Shown piece after piece: positions 8,004 to 14,116 of a stretch of DNA of 16,266 bases. Both the position numbers and the translations under genes were made by a program. The DNA lies in contig JAGKTQ010000042.1 in the NCBI GenBank assembly GCA_021153325.1, forward strand, positions 1 through 16,266. The letters run 5' to 3'. The DNA comes from Lachnospiraceae bacterium. GTDB lineage: Bacteria; Bacillota; Clostridia; Lachnospirales; Lachnospiraceae. The notes beneath the pieces were generated by a model, which was not told the origin of the DNA, did no database searches, and worked only from the letters and a program-made list of their open reading frames with translations. Position 1 is the first letter of the stretch. Each line of letters opens with the position of its first letter.

Positions 8004-8216
8004 ATGGCAAGTGGAAGCAGAGCAAATAGAGTAGAAGTACCTGAGGCAAAAGCAGCTATGGACCGTTTTAAAACTGAGGTTGCATCTGAGTTAGGTGTAA
8101 ACTTAAAGGAAGGCTATAATGGAGATTTAACATCTAAGGAAGCCGGTTCTATCGGTGGAGAGATGGTTCGTAGAATGATCCAGCGTCAGGAAGAGCAGAT
8201 GAAAGGCTCTAACTAA
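8004..8216 (+). CDS. Alpha/beta-type small acid-soluble spore protein (SASP)
   Basis: A 70-residue DNA-coating spore protein that saturates forespore DNA and protects it from UV and chemical damage. Seen: VASELGV (about residues 29-35) lies in the region where the germination protease GPR normally cuts, with the usual acidic/hydrophobic pattern. The second conserved block GYNGDLTSKEAGSIGGEMVRRMI (about 42-64) is diagnostic for the family. Length is typical. GGAGGTG eight bases upstream supports the ATG. The gene stands alone between a structured leader and a strong terminator, as expected for a forespore-expressed monocistronic gene. It is the best evidence in the window that the organism forms endospores. 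Confidence 0.95.
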   Translation: MASGSRANRVEVPEAKAAMDRFKTEVASELGVNLKEGYNGDLTSKEAGSIGGEMVRRMIQRQEEQMKGSN

Positions 8217-8231
8217 CGGAGCTTAAGGAAG

Positions 8232-8259
8232 CTGCCGCACTATGTGCGGCAGTTTTTTT
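8232..8259 (+). terminator. Rho-independent terminator of the spore protein gene
   Basis: Perfect 9-pair GC-rich stem CTGCCGCAC (8232-8240) / GTGCGGCAG (8244-8252) with a 3-base loop, followed at once by seven T. It starts 15 bases after the SASP stop codon. Confidence 0.95.
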
Positions 8260-8295
8260 GTTAAAATATCCATATTCTTTTGTGCGATTATACAA

Positions 8296-8324
8296 TTGAA
8301 ACGAAAAATGCTATCTGCTACACT
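8296..8324 (+). promoter_or_regulatory. Promoter of the ABC-transporter operon
   Basis: TTGAAA (8296-8301), a 17-base spacer, then TACACT (8319-8324) preceded by TGC, so it is a SigA-type promoter with an extended -10. The predicted start is near 8331. It lies between the spore-gene terminator and a second terminator in the leader, so it should serve the ABC operon alone. Confidence 0.65.
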
Positions 8325-8334
8325 TGGTACAAGT
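8322..8334. promoter_or_regulatory. Dyad overlapping the ABC-operon start site (candidate operator)
   Basis: ACTTGGTACAAGT is a perfect inverted repeat (ACTTG / CAAGT) around three bases. It covers the end of the -10 and the likely +1. It shares the half-site GTACAA with a longer palindrome at 13910-13927 in the divergent region of the same gene cluster, so the two may bind one regulator, possibly the CdaR-type protein at 11900-13135. Confidence 0.4.
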
Positions 8335-8348
8335 TAAAGGAAAAAATA

Positions 8349-8363
8349 ATGAAATTACAGTAA
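8349..8363 (+). CDS. Possible four-codon leader peptide (MKLQ)
   Basis: ATG AAA TTA CAG TAA with AAAGGA (8336-8341) at good spacing, just after the predicted transcription start. Its stop codon overlaps the first base pairs of the leader terminator (8362-8393). A ribosome stopping there would sit on the 5' arm of the hairpin, so translation or stalling could decide whether the terminator forms. This reading rests only on position; an ORF this short can arise by chance. Confidence 0.25.
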   Translation: MKLQ

Positions 8364-8401
8364 AGAGGCTGAACGATTACGGGCAGTCTCTTTTCTTTTT
8401 T
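8362..8401 (+). terminator. Internal terminator (candidate attenuator) in the ABC-operon leader
   Basis: AAAGAGGCTG (8362-8371) pairs with CAGTCTCTTT (8384-8393): 10 pairs with one G-U, a 12-base loop and a T-rich tail to 8401. It lies after the operon promoter and 41 bases before the ATPase start, and I see no promoter between hairpin and gene. Most transcripts from 8331 would therefore stop here unless something prevents it. Confidence 0.68.
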
Positions 8402-8441
8402 GATAGTGCAAAAGTTAAAAAAGGCACAGAAAGGAAGGCTT

Positions 8442-9257
8442 ATGGTCAGAATACAACATGTTTCAAAAAGTTTTGAAAAGAAAAGCGGAGAAAGAAAAAG
8501 ATTTTTTGAAAAGCAGGAAAAGGCAAAACTGGGAGTTCTGGATGATGTCACAATCCGTATTGAAGATAACCAGTTCGTATGTCTTCTTGGAAAAAGTGGT
8601 TGCGGTAAGAGTACCTTGCTCAATCTTTTGGCTGGATATATAAAGGCAGACAATGGAAGAATCTGGGTGAATGATAAAGAAATCAATGGTCCTTCTGTGT
8701 CCCGTGGCGTTGTATTTCAGGAGCATGCATTGTTCCCATGGTATACCGTAAGAGAAAATATTGAACTAGGACCGAAAAGGATCAGAAAAGAAGAAAATTA
8801 CAAAGAGATTACAGATAAATATTTGAATATGATAGGTTTGAAGGCTTATGAAAATTATTATCCGAATCAGCTTTCCGGTGGTATGAAGCAGAGAGTGGGC
8901 ATTGCAAGAGCATTTGCCAATTCACCGGAAATCCTTCTGATGGATGAACCTTTCTCTGCATTGGACCCGGATACAAGAGAGATGATGCAAAATGAATTAT
9001 TAAATTTATGGAAACTGGAAAAGAAAACCGTAATATTCATTACGCATAGTGTCAATGAGGCGATTAAGCTTGCGGATAAAGTTGTTGTTTTAGGTGGCGG
9101 ACATGTGCTGAAAGAAGTCAATATCGAGATGGAAAGACCAAGAGATAAGCAGTCACCACAATTTATTGCATATGCAAAGGAGTTTCAGCGACTTATCCAT
9201 GGGGAAAAGATTCCAGAGGAAGAAAAAGAAGTAAATGACAGAAAGGAGCCAGCTTAA
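8442..9257 (+). CDS. ABC transporter ATPase, NitT/TauT/SsuB type
   Basis: Cytoplasmic ATP-binding subunit of an importer in the nitrate/sulfonate/taurine/thiamine-precursor group. Seen: Walker A GKSGCGKST (50-58), Q-loop Q93 (VVFQEHALFPW), signature LSGGMKQ (144-150), Walker B ILLMDEP (164-170), D-loop SALD, H-loop His202. Residues 14-29 form a highly charged Lys/Glu/Arg insert before the first core strand that is longer than usual for SsuB/TauB. ATG 8442 follows AAGGAAGG; upstream in-frame TTG/GTG codons would run into the leader terminator and are not credible. The stop codon directly abuts the permease ATG. The partners are the next two genes; the substrate is unknown. Confidence 0.9.
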   Translation: MVRIQHVSKSFEKKSGERKRFFEKQEKAKLGVLDDVTIRIEDNQFVCLLGKSGCGKSTLLNLLAGYIKADNGRIWVNDKEINGPSVSRGVVFQEHALFPWYTVRENIELGPKRIRKEENYKEITDKYLNMIGLKAYENYYPNQLSGGMKQRVGIARAFANSPEILLMDEPFSALDPDTREMMQNELLNLWKLEKKTVIFITHSVNEAIKLADKVVVLGGGHVLKEVNIEMERPRDKQSPQFIAYAKEFQRLIHGEKIPEEEKEVNDRKEPA

Positions 9258-10043
9258 ATGAAAAAGAATTATTCAGTTTTAAGAACGGTATCAGTCATTG
9301 GTTTTGTGATCGCATGGCAGATCTTTGCTACGATCAATCAAGATATGGAATTTATAAAATCTACTTATATGCCAAGTCCCTATGAGGTATTACTGACAGC
9401 GATAGATTATATGAAAAGAGGAGAATTTATTCCAAGTGTGACAAATAGTTTGGTTCGTGTTTTAAAGGGATTCTCAATAGGATGTGTCATAGCGATTGTA
9501 CTTGGGTATATTATGGCGAAGCATCCGATCATTGAAAATATCATTGATCCGATCTTTTCGGTAATTGGTTCCATTCCGGCGTACGCCTTTATGCCGCTGT
9601 TCATTATTTGGTTTGGAATTGGAGAAAAGGCAAAGATCATTTTAATCGTATATTCCACAGCATTGCCACTTTTATCTTATATCGTGCAGGGAATCAAGAG
9701 CGTTGATCCCATCTTGATTCGTTCGGCGATGAGTTTAGGAGCAAATGAATGGCAGATATTCAAATTTGTCATTGTAAAAAGTGCTATGCCACATATTTTG
9801 ACTGGAATGGAAGTGACCTTAGGTCTTACCTTTTCCGCACTTATTGTTGCAGAAATGATGGGAGCAGATTCAGGACTAGGATATATTATTGTGTTCTCAA
9901 GAAACTGGTTTAAGGTAGCAGATATGTTCATGGCAATGACTGTTATCGGCATTTTGTATATTATTATGAAGTCCATTTTAGGTCTGATCAAGAAGCGTGT
10001 TCTAAAATGGCAAAATACAGGCTTTGAAGGAGCTGTTGAATAG
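9258..10043 (+). CDS. ABC transporter permease, NitT/TauT/SsuC type
   Basis: Inner-membrane permease (BPD_transp_1) of 261 residues. Hydrophobic segments lie at about 9-25, 68-88, 103-121, 125-145, 188-207 and 223-243. The EAA coupling loop is seen as SLGANEWQIFKFVIVKSAMP (159-178), and GADSGLGYII (202-211) is the usual SsuC/TauC block. Length is normal. It begins on the base after the ATPase stop, with AAGGAGCC upstream inside that gene, so translation is coupled. It should form a homodimer with two copies of the 8442 ATPase and receive ligand from the lipoprotein encoded next. A taurine, sulfonate, nitrate or HMP transporter cannot be told apart here; the enzyme neighbours argue for another small organic ligand. 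Confidence 0.9.
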   Translation: MKKNYSVLRTVSVIGFVIAWQIFATINQDMEFIKSTYMPSPYEVLLTAIDYMKRGEFIPSVTNSLVRVLKGFSIGCVIAIVLGYIMAKHPIIENIIDPIFSVIGSIPAYAFMPLFIIWFGIGEKAKIILIVYSTALPLLSYIVQGIKSVDPILIRSAMSLGANEWQIFKFVIVKSAMPHILTGMEVTLGLTFSALIVAEMMGADSGLGYIIVFSRNWFKVADMFMAMTVIGILYIIMKSILGLIKKRVLKWQNTGFEGAVE

Positions 10044-10132
10044 ACGGAAAGTCGAGAAAATAAGGGAATTGTATCATGTGGATGCATACACAGGATATTC
10101 CAAATATAGCTTTAAAATGGAAGGAGAGCATT

Positions 10133-11149
10133 ATGAAGAAAAAATTAGTATCTTTGACAATGGCAGTTGCAGTAACAGCGGCTTCTTTACTCGTAGGCTG
10201 TGGCAGCAGTGAGACAGCAGAAAGTGTAGAGAGTGCTACGGTATCAGAAAGTACAGAAGCAGCAAACAGTACAGAAACAGTGCAGGCAGAAGTGGATGAA
10301 GAAGCAGAGACAACAGATATTACTATTTATGGTGTAAATGATCCGCAGATTTCTGCAGCACTTTCCAGTGGAGAGGCTATGATCGCAACGACCAACAACT
10401 ATGAGCCGATTCTTTGGGTAGACAATGGAGCAGAGATCAAAGTAGTAGCACCCCTTTGTAATATGGCAGGTACGCAGGCAGCGGCCTTAGCTCCCGGAGT
10501 AGAAATTACTTCTGCTAAAGATTTGGAAAATCTTACGATCGGTTTGCAGGCAGGCTCACCAGTAACGATCTGTTTTAAAAATATGTGTGCAGAATTAGGT
10601 GTGGATTACGATAGTTTGCATTTTGTTAATTTGCAGCCGGCTGATCAGTTCTCTGCAATGGAAAGTGGTGACATTCAGGTTATTTCCGCATGGGAGCCTT
10701 GGATCACACAGACAATTCATGCAGGCGGTACATTCTTATTAAGTGGTACAGAAGCAAATTTCCCGGAAAAACAGGGAGAAGTAGACTGGTTCGATCTTTA
10801 TAACAGCCTTGCAGTAAATGATCAGTTCCTTGCAGAAAACCCGGTTACGATTGAAAAGGTTCTGAATGCTTTAGCAAAGGCAACTGACTACATCAATAAT
10901 AATCGTGAGGAAGCAGTGGCTGCACTTGCTGTACAGTTCAATTTGGAAGAGGATGTATTAAATGATATTATGAACCGAAATTCTTACAATATGGAAGTCG
11001 ATGACACTTTTATTTCCAGTACACAGTATTTGGAACAGTATTTGTATGACGAAGGTTTTACTTCAAATAAAATAGAAACAGCAGATTATATTGACTTTAC
11101 CGTATTAAAAGAAAGATTACCGGAGCGTTATACAGCAACTACATACTAA
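10133..11149 (+). CDS. Substrate-binding lipoprotein, NMT1/SsuA-like
   Basis: Extracellular lipoprotein that delivers ligand to the permease. Seen: a lipoprotein signal (MKKKLVSLTMAVAVTAASLL) with lipobox LVGC, lipid-modified Cys23; a Ser/Thr/Glu-rich linker to about residue 60; then the NMT1/SsuA domain with ALSSGEAMIATTNN, LENLTIGLQAGSP and SAWEPW (185-190), the last typical of the family. ATG 10133 follows AAGGAG; in-frame codons upstream lack a signal peptide. Odd: the family normally opens with about 30-40 residues (first strand and helix, ending in an A-x-x-x-G-x-F helix) before the AL-x-SGE segment. Here only about 10 residues separate linker and AL-x-SGE, so part of lobe 1 seems lost or replaced. 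Ligand unknown. Confidence 0.87.
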   Translation: MKKKLVSLTMAVAVTAASLLVGCGSSETAESVESATVSESTEAANSTETVQAEVDEEAETTDITIYGVNDPQISAALSSGEAMIATTNNYEPILWVDNGAEIKVVAPLCNMAGTQAAALAPGVEITSAKDLENLTIGLQAGSPVTICFKNMCAELGVDYDSLHFVNLQPADQFSAMESGDIQVISAWEPWITQTIHAGGTFLLSGTEANFPEKQGEVDWFDLYNSLAVNDQFLAENPVTIEKVLNALAKATDYINNNREEAVAALAVQFNLEEDVLNDIMNRNSYNMEVDDTFISSTQYLEQYLYDEGFTSNKIETADYIDFTVLKERLPERYTATTY

Positions 11150-11181
11150 AATGGAGAGCGATAAGAAGCCTGGTAAACATA

Positions 11182-11207
11182 GGGGCATGGAGAAAGATCC
11201 ATGCCCT
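11182..11207 (+). terminator. Hairpin between binding protein and racemase-family genes
   Basis: GGGCATGGA (11183-11191) pairs with TCCATGCCC (11198-11206): nine pairs, loop of six, followed by a T-poor TTACTTTAT. It could be a partial terminator or an mRNA stabiliser that sets transporter protein levels above those of the downstream enzyme, a common layout after binding-protein genes. Confidence 0.5.
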
Positions 11208-11246
11208 TACTTTATAGAAGGAAAGAGCAAGGAGGCATAAGCGGGG

Positions 11247-11885
11247 ATGAAAATATTGTTAGTAAACTCAAATGAGAACAAAGACATAACAAAAAGGATG
11301 TTGGAAACTGCAAGAAAAGTTGCATTTTTTTCCACAGAAGTTGATGGGATTAATGCCAACAGTGGCATTCCAGTCGTGAAAAGTCCAGAAGATATTAGTA
11401 AAGCAGCAGATGCGACTTATGACGTTATTCTTGCAAATGAAGAGAAATATGACGCGTTTATTATTGCTTGCTTTAGTGATCCGGGGTTAGAGAAAGTAAG
11501 AGAAGCTTGCAAAAAGCCAGTGCTGGGTATGGCGGAAAGCTGCCTGTTTTATGCCAGTATGAGAGGAGCAAAGTATGCAGTTGTAACAGGAGAAGAAAAA
11601 ATGTGTCCGGTTATGGAAGAACAAGTAAAAGGGTATGGCTTATGGGATCGCTGCAGTGGTGTCTTTGCAGTAGATGTAGGTTATGAGGAAACATTCTTGA
11701 AAAAAGAAGAGCTCTATCCATTATATTTGGAAAAGATAAAAGAATATAAAAAGACGCATCGCATGGATGTACTCTGCCTTGGTGGAGCAGTATTTACGGA
11801 TTGGAAAAAACAGCTGGAAAATGATTTAGGCATTCCTGTTATGGAAGGGATAGAAATGGCAATAAAAGCGGCACAGGATATGTAA
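11247..11885 (+). CDS. Hydantoin racemase-family enzyme (Asp/Glu racemase superfamily), second Cys missing
   Basis: Cytosolic enzyme of the Asp/Glu/hydantoin racemase superfamily, 212 residues. Seen: N-terminal MKILLVNSNENKDITKRM, first catalytic segment AFIIACFSDPGL with Cys75 (hydantoin racemases have A-C-F-x-D-P-G-L), MAESC, and the second active-site segment DVLCLGGAVF. In true hydantoin and aspartate racemases this last segment reads L-G-C-A-G-M; here Gly180 replaces the Cys, and another Cys (177) sits three residues earlier. A two-base racemase mechanism is therefore doubtful; a one-base reaction or isomerase/lyase activity is possible. It follows the ABC genes in the same direction, with its own ribosome site (AAGGAGGC), and ends in a terminator. 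Co-regulation with the transporter is likely but not proven. Confidence 0.8.
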   Translation: MKILLVNSNENKDITKRMLETARKVAFFSTEVDGINANSGIPVVKSPEDISKAADATYDVILANEEKYDAFIIACFSDPGLEKVREACKKPVLGMAESCLFYASMRGAKYAVVTGEEKMCPVMEEQVKGYGLWDRCSGVFAVDVGYEETFLKKEELYPLYLEKIKEYKKTHRMDVLCLGGAVFTDWKKQLENDLGIPVMEGIEMAIKAAQDM

Positions 11886-11902
11886 TCCCTGCCGTTTTTT
11901 TA
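11869..11902. terminator. Terminator between convergent genes, probably bidirectional
   Basis: CGGCA (11869-11873) pairs with TGCCG (11890-11894) and GGAT (11876-11879) with ATCC (11885-11888), with a small internal loop, followed by eight T on the plus strand. The stem begins inside the last codons of the racemase-family gene. On the minus strand the same stem is followed by GCTTTTATT, so it may also stop the regulator gene whose stop codon lies at 11900-11902. Confidence 0.72.
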
Positions 11903-13135
11903 ATTAGGACTAAAAAGAAGTTCCAGTTCTGTAGGTGAAAGCATATCCAATTTCCATAATATTAAGGCGTTGTACAGTTTCATGGCATCTTTAAAATTTT
12001 GTGGATGAAAACCTGTAAGCGCATGAATCCGGTTCAAACGGAACAGAAGAGAATTGCGGTGAATAAAAAGCTGCTCGGAAGTCTTTACAAGGCTTTTGTT
12101 GTTAGCAAAAAATACTTCCAGTGTAGTAAGCCATTGCTCCCGACTGCCTTCTTTTTCATTTAACAGATTGCAAATAATGTTCTCGTAGTAAACTTTGCGC
12201 TTTGTAGAGGGGATTTCTAAAAGCAGATATTCATTATAAACATCGGAAAACGTAATCCTGTGCTCGGATCTGCCAAGAAACTGGGAAATATGAATAGCAG
12301 AAAGGGAATGGTTATAGACAGTGTGAATCTCTCTCATAGTTGTGGCTATACAGTCATAACCGATACAATAGGACATGGAAAGTGTCTGTGAAAGTACAAA
12401 ATCAAGATTGTTTAAAAATTTTGAAATAAATGCTGGTGCATCGTCCACTTCCTTTTCTGTGAGAGGGACCATAAAAATTAAATGGGAAGGCATGAAGACA
12501 GTGTGAAGGCCGGAAATGGTCAAGCGGTAGGAAAAGGTCTCCTGCAGCGTTTCGATAGAACGTTCATAGCGTAATATATCAGAGTTATATGCACTGCCCT
12601 CGGAAAGTGGAAACAGGTTTTTCTCCAAATGTGTAACAGCGATAAAATAAGGACTTTCCACATGCAAATGGTGCAGTTTAGCCTGATGGAGAAAATAATC
12701 TTCGTTTCCGGTAAAGTTTTCTTTTAACAGACGCTGCATAAATTCGTCATATGCATGTTCCTGAGCAATGGATTCATCTTTCAAAAATGCCTGTTCTAAC
12801 AGAAGCTCTGCGGTAAATTGTAAAAGAGAGCCGTATTTAATAGCAGATTCGCTTCCATTGCCAATACCAATCACACCGATGATTTCGTTTTGAAAACGGA
12901 TGGGAAGGGATATGCCGGGAACGACCGTGGGATATTGTGCTGCTTCGGTCTCCCCAATAATATAAAAGTCTCCGGTTTCCAATACTCTTTTGGCACCATG
13001 ATGAAATTCTCCAATTCTTTCAGGATTGCTGGAAGCAATAATGACAGCATCAGAATCCATAATGTTGATCACATAATTTACAATGGTTTTTGTCCGGTCT
13101 ACGATAGATTGTGCTAATTCTGGACTGAGTTTCAT
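11900..13135 (-). CDS. CdaR/PucR-type transcriptional regulator (sugar-diacid recognition domain)
   Basis: Predicted DNA-binding regulator, 411 residues. N-terminal putative diacid-recognition domain (about 1-130, PF05651-like) begins LAQSIVDRTKTIVNYVINIMDSDAVIIASSNPERIGEFHHGA, close in pattern to CdaR, the glucarate/glycerate sensor of E. coli. The C-terminal PucR-type helix-turn-helix lies at about 345-380 (NNKSLVKTSEQLFIHRNSLLFRLNRI), followed by a short helical tail. A GGAGGG site precedes the ATG. The gene lies 44 bases after the pyroglutamyl-peptidase-like gene in the same direction, so the two form an operon. Convergent with the racemase-family gene. It likely controls this catabolic locus in response to a small carboxylate; the ligand and operator are inferred, and candidate palindromes lie at 8322-8334, 13910-13927 and 13972-13986. 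Confidence 0.85.
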   Translation of the reverse strand: MKLSPELAQSIVDRTKTIVNYVINIMDSDAVIIASSNPERIGEFHHGAKRVLETGDFYIIGETEAAQYPTVVPGISLPIRFQNEIIGVIGIGNGSESAIKYGSLLQFTAELLLEQAFLKDESIAQEHAYDEFMQRLLKENFTGNEDYFLHQAKLHHLHVESPYFIAVTHLEKNLFPLSEGSAYNSDILRYERSIETLQETFSYRLTISGLHTVFMPSHLIFMVPLTEKEVDDAPAFISKFLNNLDFVLSQTLSMSYCIGYDCIATTMREIHTVYNHSLSAIHISQFLGRSEHRITFSDVYNEYLLLEIPSTKRKVYYENIICNLLNEKEGSREQWLTTLEVFFANNKSLVKTSEQLFIHRNSLLFRLNRIHALTGFHPQNFKDAMKLYNALILWKLDMLSPTELELLFSPN

Positions 13136-13179
13136 AATAGCATTCCCTCCGTTTTCATCCTTATTGTATTTTTATAACC

Positions 13180-13836
13180 TTATTGTGCAAAACCACAGAT
13201 AACAGAGGCATCTTCCTCTGTATCCACTGCGGTCAAGGCAGCAAGTTTGATTGCCTGAATCATATTTGAGAGTGACATGGAAGGCATAGTAAAGTCTTTG
13301 TCTGTTACCATGTCGGGGGTATAAGGGACGTGCATCATACCTGCTTTGACAGATAAACCATGTTTGGATATATAGTTTAAAGTTCCGTACATCAGCAAGT
13401 TGCAGCAGTAAGTTCCGGCGCTGTTTGATACATAGGCAGGAATGCCGGCAGCACGGATGTTTTTCATAATAGAACGAATCGGAAGCGTAGAAAAATAGGC
13501 AGCAGGACCATTTTCGTCAATCGTTTCGTTTAAAGCAAGATAGCCTGCATTATCTGGCCAAGGAAAATCTGCCGTATTAATAGCAACACGTTCAATGGAA
13601 ATTCCAGCCCGAGCATAGGCAAGTCCGGTACAGATAACAATTTCCGGCTCATAACATTCCATAGCTTTTTCCATAGTAGGAATACAGTCAAAGCGGTTTA
13701 CAGGAATTTTGGCATACTGAAATGTATAACCTTTGTAGGTTGTGCCGCTTAAGGACTGTGCAAGTGCTAAAGATGGATTAAAAGTATCACCACCAAAAGG
13801 TTCATAACCGGTAATTAAAATATTTTTCGTAGCCAT
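13180..13836 (-). CDS. pcp: Pyroglutamyl-peptidase I family (C15) cysteine hydrolase
   Basis: Cytosolic cysteine peptidase fold; characterised members remove N-terminal pyroglutamate (5-oxoproline). Seen: start block ILITGYEPFGGDTFNPS, Glu82 in ISIERVAIN, nucleophile Cys145 in SNSAGTYCCN (second Cys of the pair), His169 in GMMHVPYTP, plus GPAAYFSTLP. All three catalytic residues are present, and the length (218 aa) is usual. I chose ATG 13836 because GGAG lies eight bases upstream; the in-frame TTG at 13842 is too close to it. First gene of a minus-strand operon with the CdaR-type regulator. Context (importer, two racemase-superfamily enzymes) suggests it may open a lactam or imide ring on a small molecule rather than simply trim peptides, but peptide trimming remains the default. 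Confidence 0.88.
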   Translation of the reverse strand: MATKNILITGYEPFGGDTFNPSLALAQSLSGTTYKGYTFQYAKIPVNRFDCIPTMEKAMECYEPEIVICTGLAYARAGISIERVAINTADFPWPDNAGYLALNETIDENGPAAYFSTLPIRSIMKNIRAAGIPAYVSNSAGTYCCNLLMYGTLNYISKHGLSVKAGMMHVPYTPDMVTDKDFTMPSMSLSNMIQAIKLAALTAVDTEEDASVICGFAQ

Positions 13837-13909
13837 GATCAATTCTCCTTTACATAGTAAGTATATTTTAAAGTTATCCTTATACTGTCATAAATACCTT
13901 ACCCTGTAA

Positions 13910-13927
13910 ATTGTACTATTGTACAAT
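13910..13927. promoter_or_regulatory. 18-base palindrome in the divergent intergenic region (candidate operator)
   Basis: ATTGTAC-TATT-GTACAAT is a perfect inverted repeat with 7-base arms, about 75 bases before the minus-strand pcp start and 190 before the plus-strand gene. TACAAT inside it (13922-13927) could serve as a plus-strand -10 with a weak TTACCC 17 bases upstream. It shares GTACAA with the dyad at the ABC-operon promoter. It fits a dimeric regulator site acting on the divergent genes. Confidence 0.5.
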
Positions 13928-13971
13928 AAAATGCTTTAAAAAGCCATATAAAAAAGGAGATAAAGTGAAGA

Positions 13972-13986
13972 AGATTACGGTAATCT
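13972..13986. promoter_or_regulatory. 15-base palindrome upstream of the AMDase-like gene
   Basis: AGATTAC-G-GTAATCT is a perfect inverted repeat with 7-base arms around one base, 60 bases from the palindrome at 13910-13927 but of different sequence. It could be a second operator or a short hairpin in the leader. I cannot name the binding protein. Confidence 0.35.
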
Positions 13987-14033
13987 GGCGTAAAATGGGC
14001 AATGGAAAGATAGTATAAACGCATAATTTACAA

Positions 14034-14089
14034 GGCATTTTGTTGCAGCTAAAATAAGAGCAGAAAAGGGGAAAACAAAATAAAATGCC
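14034..14089 (+). promoter_or_regulatory. Leader stem upstream of the AMDase-like gene
   Basis: GGCATTTT (14034-14041) is the exact reverse complement of AAAATGCC (14082-14089); a G-U and two A-T pairs extend the stem to 11 pairs around a 34-base purine-rich loop. The ribosome site GGAAGG (14101-14106) lies just outside. Weak evidence, because AT-rich DNA makes such pairing fairly easily. Confidence 0.25.
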
Positions 14090-14116
14090 AAAAAGGTATG
14101 GGAAGGATGTATAACT

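Noticed and set aside
7855..8034. A 59-codon frame (ATG 7855) spanning the spore-gene leader and running into the SASP gene in another frame
   Set aside because: No ribosome site before the ATG, it overlaps a strong hairpin and the SASP start, and the sequence resembles no family I know. The structured leader explains the region better.
8251..8361. Known riboswitch (TPP, c-di-GMP, preQ1 or similar) before the ABC operon
   Set aside because: None of the conserved cores of these classes is present, and the predicted leader before the terminator is only about 30 bases.
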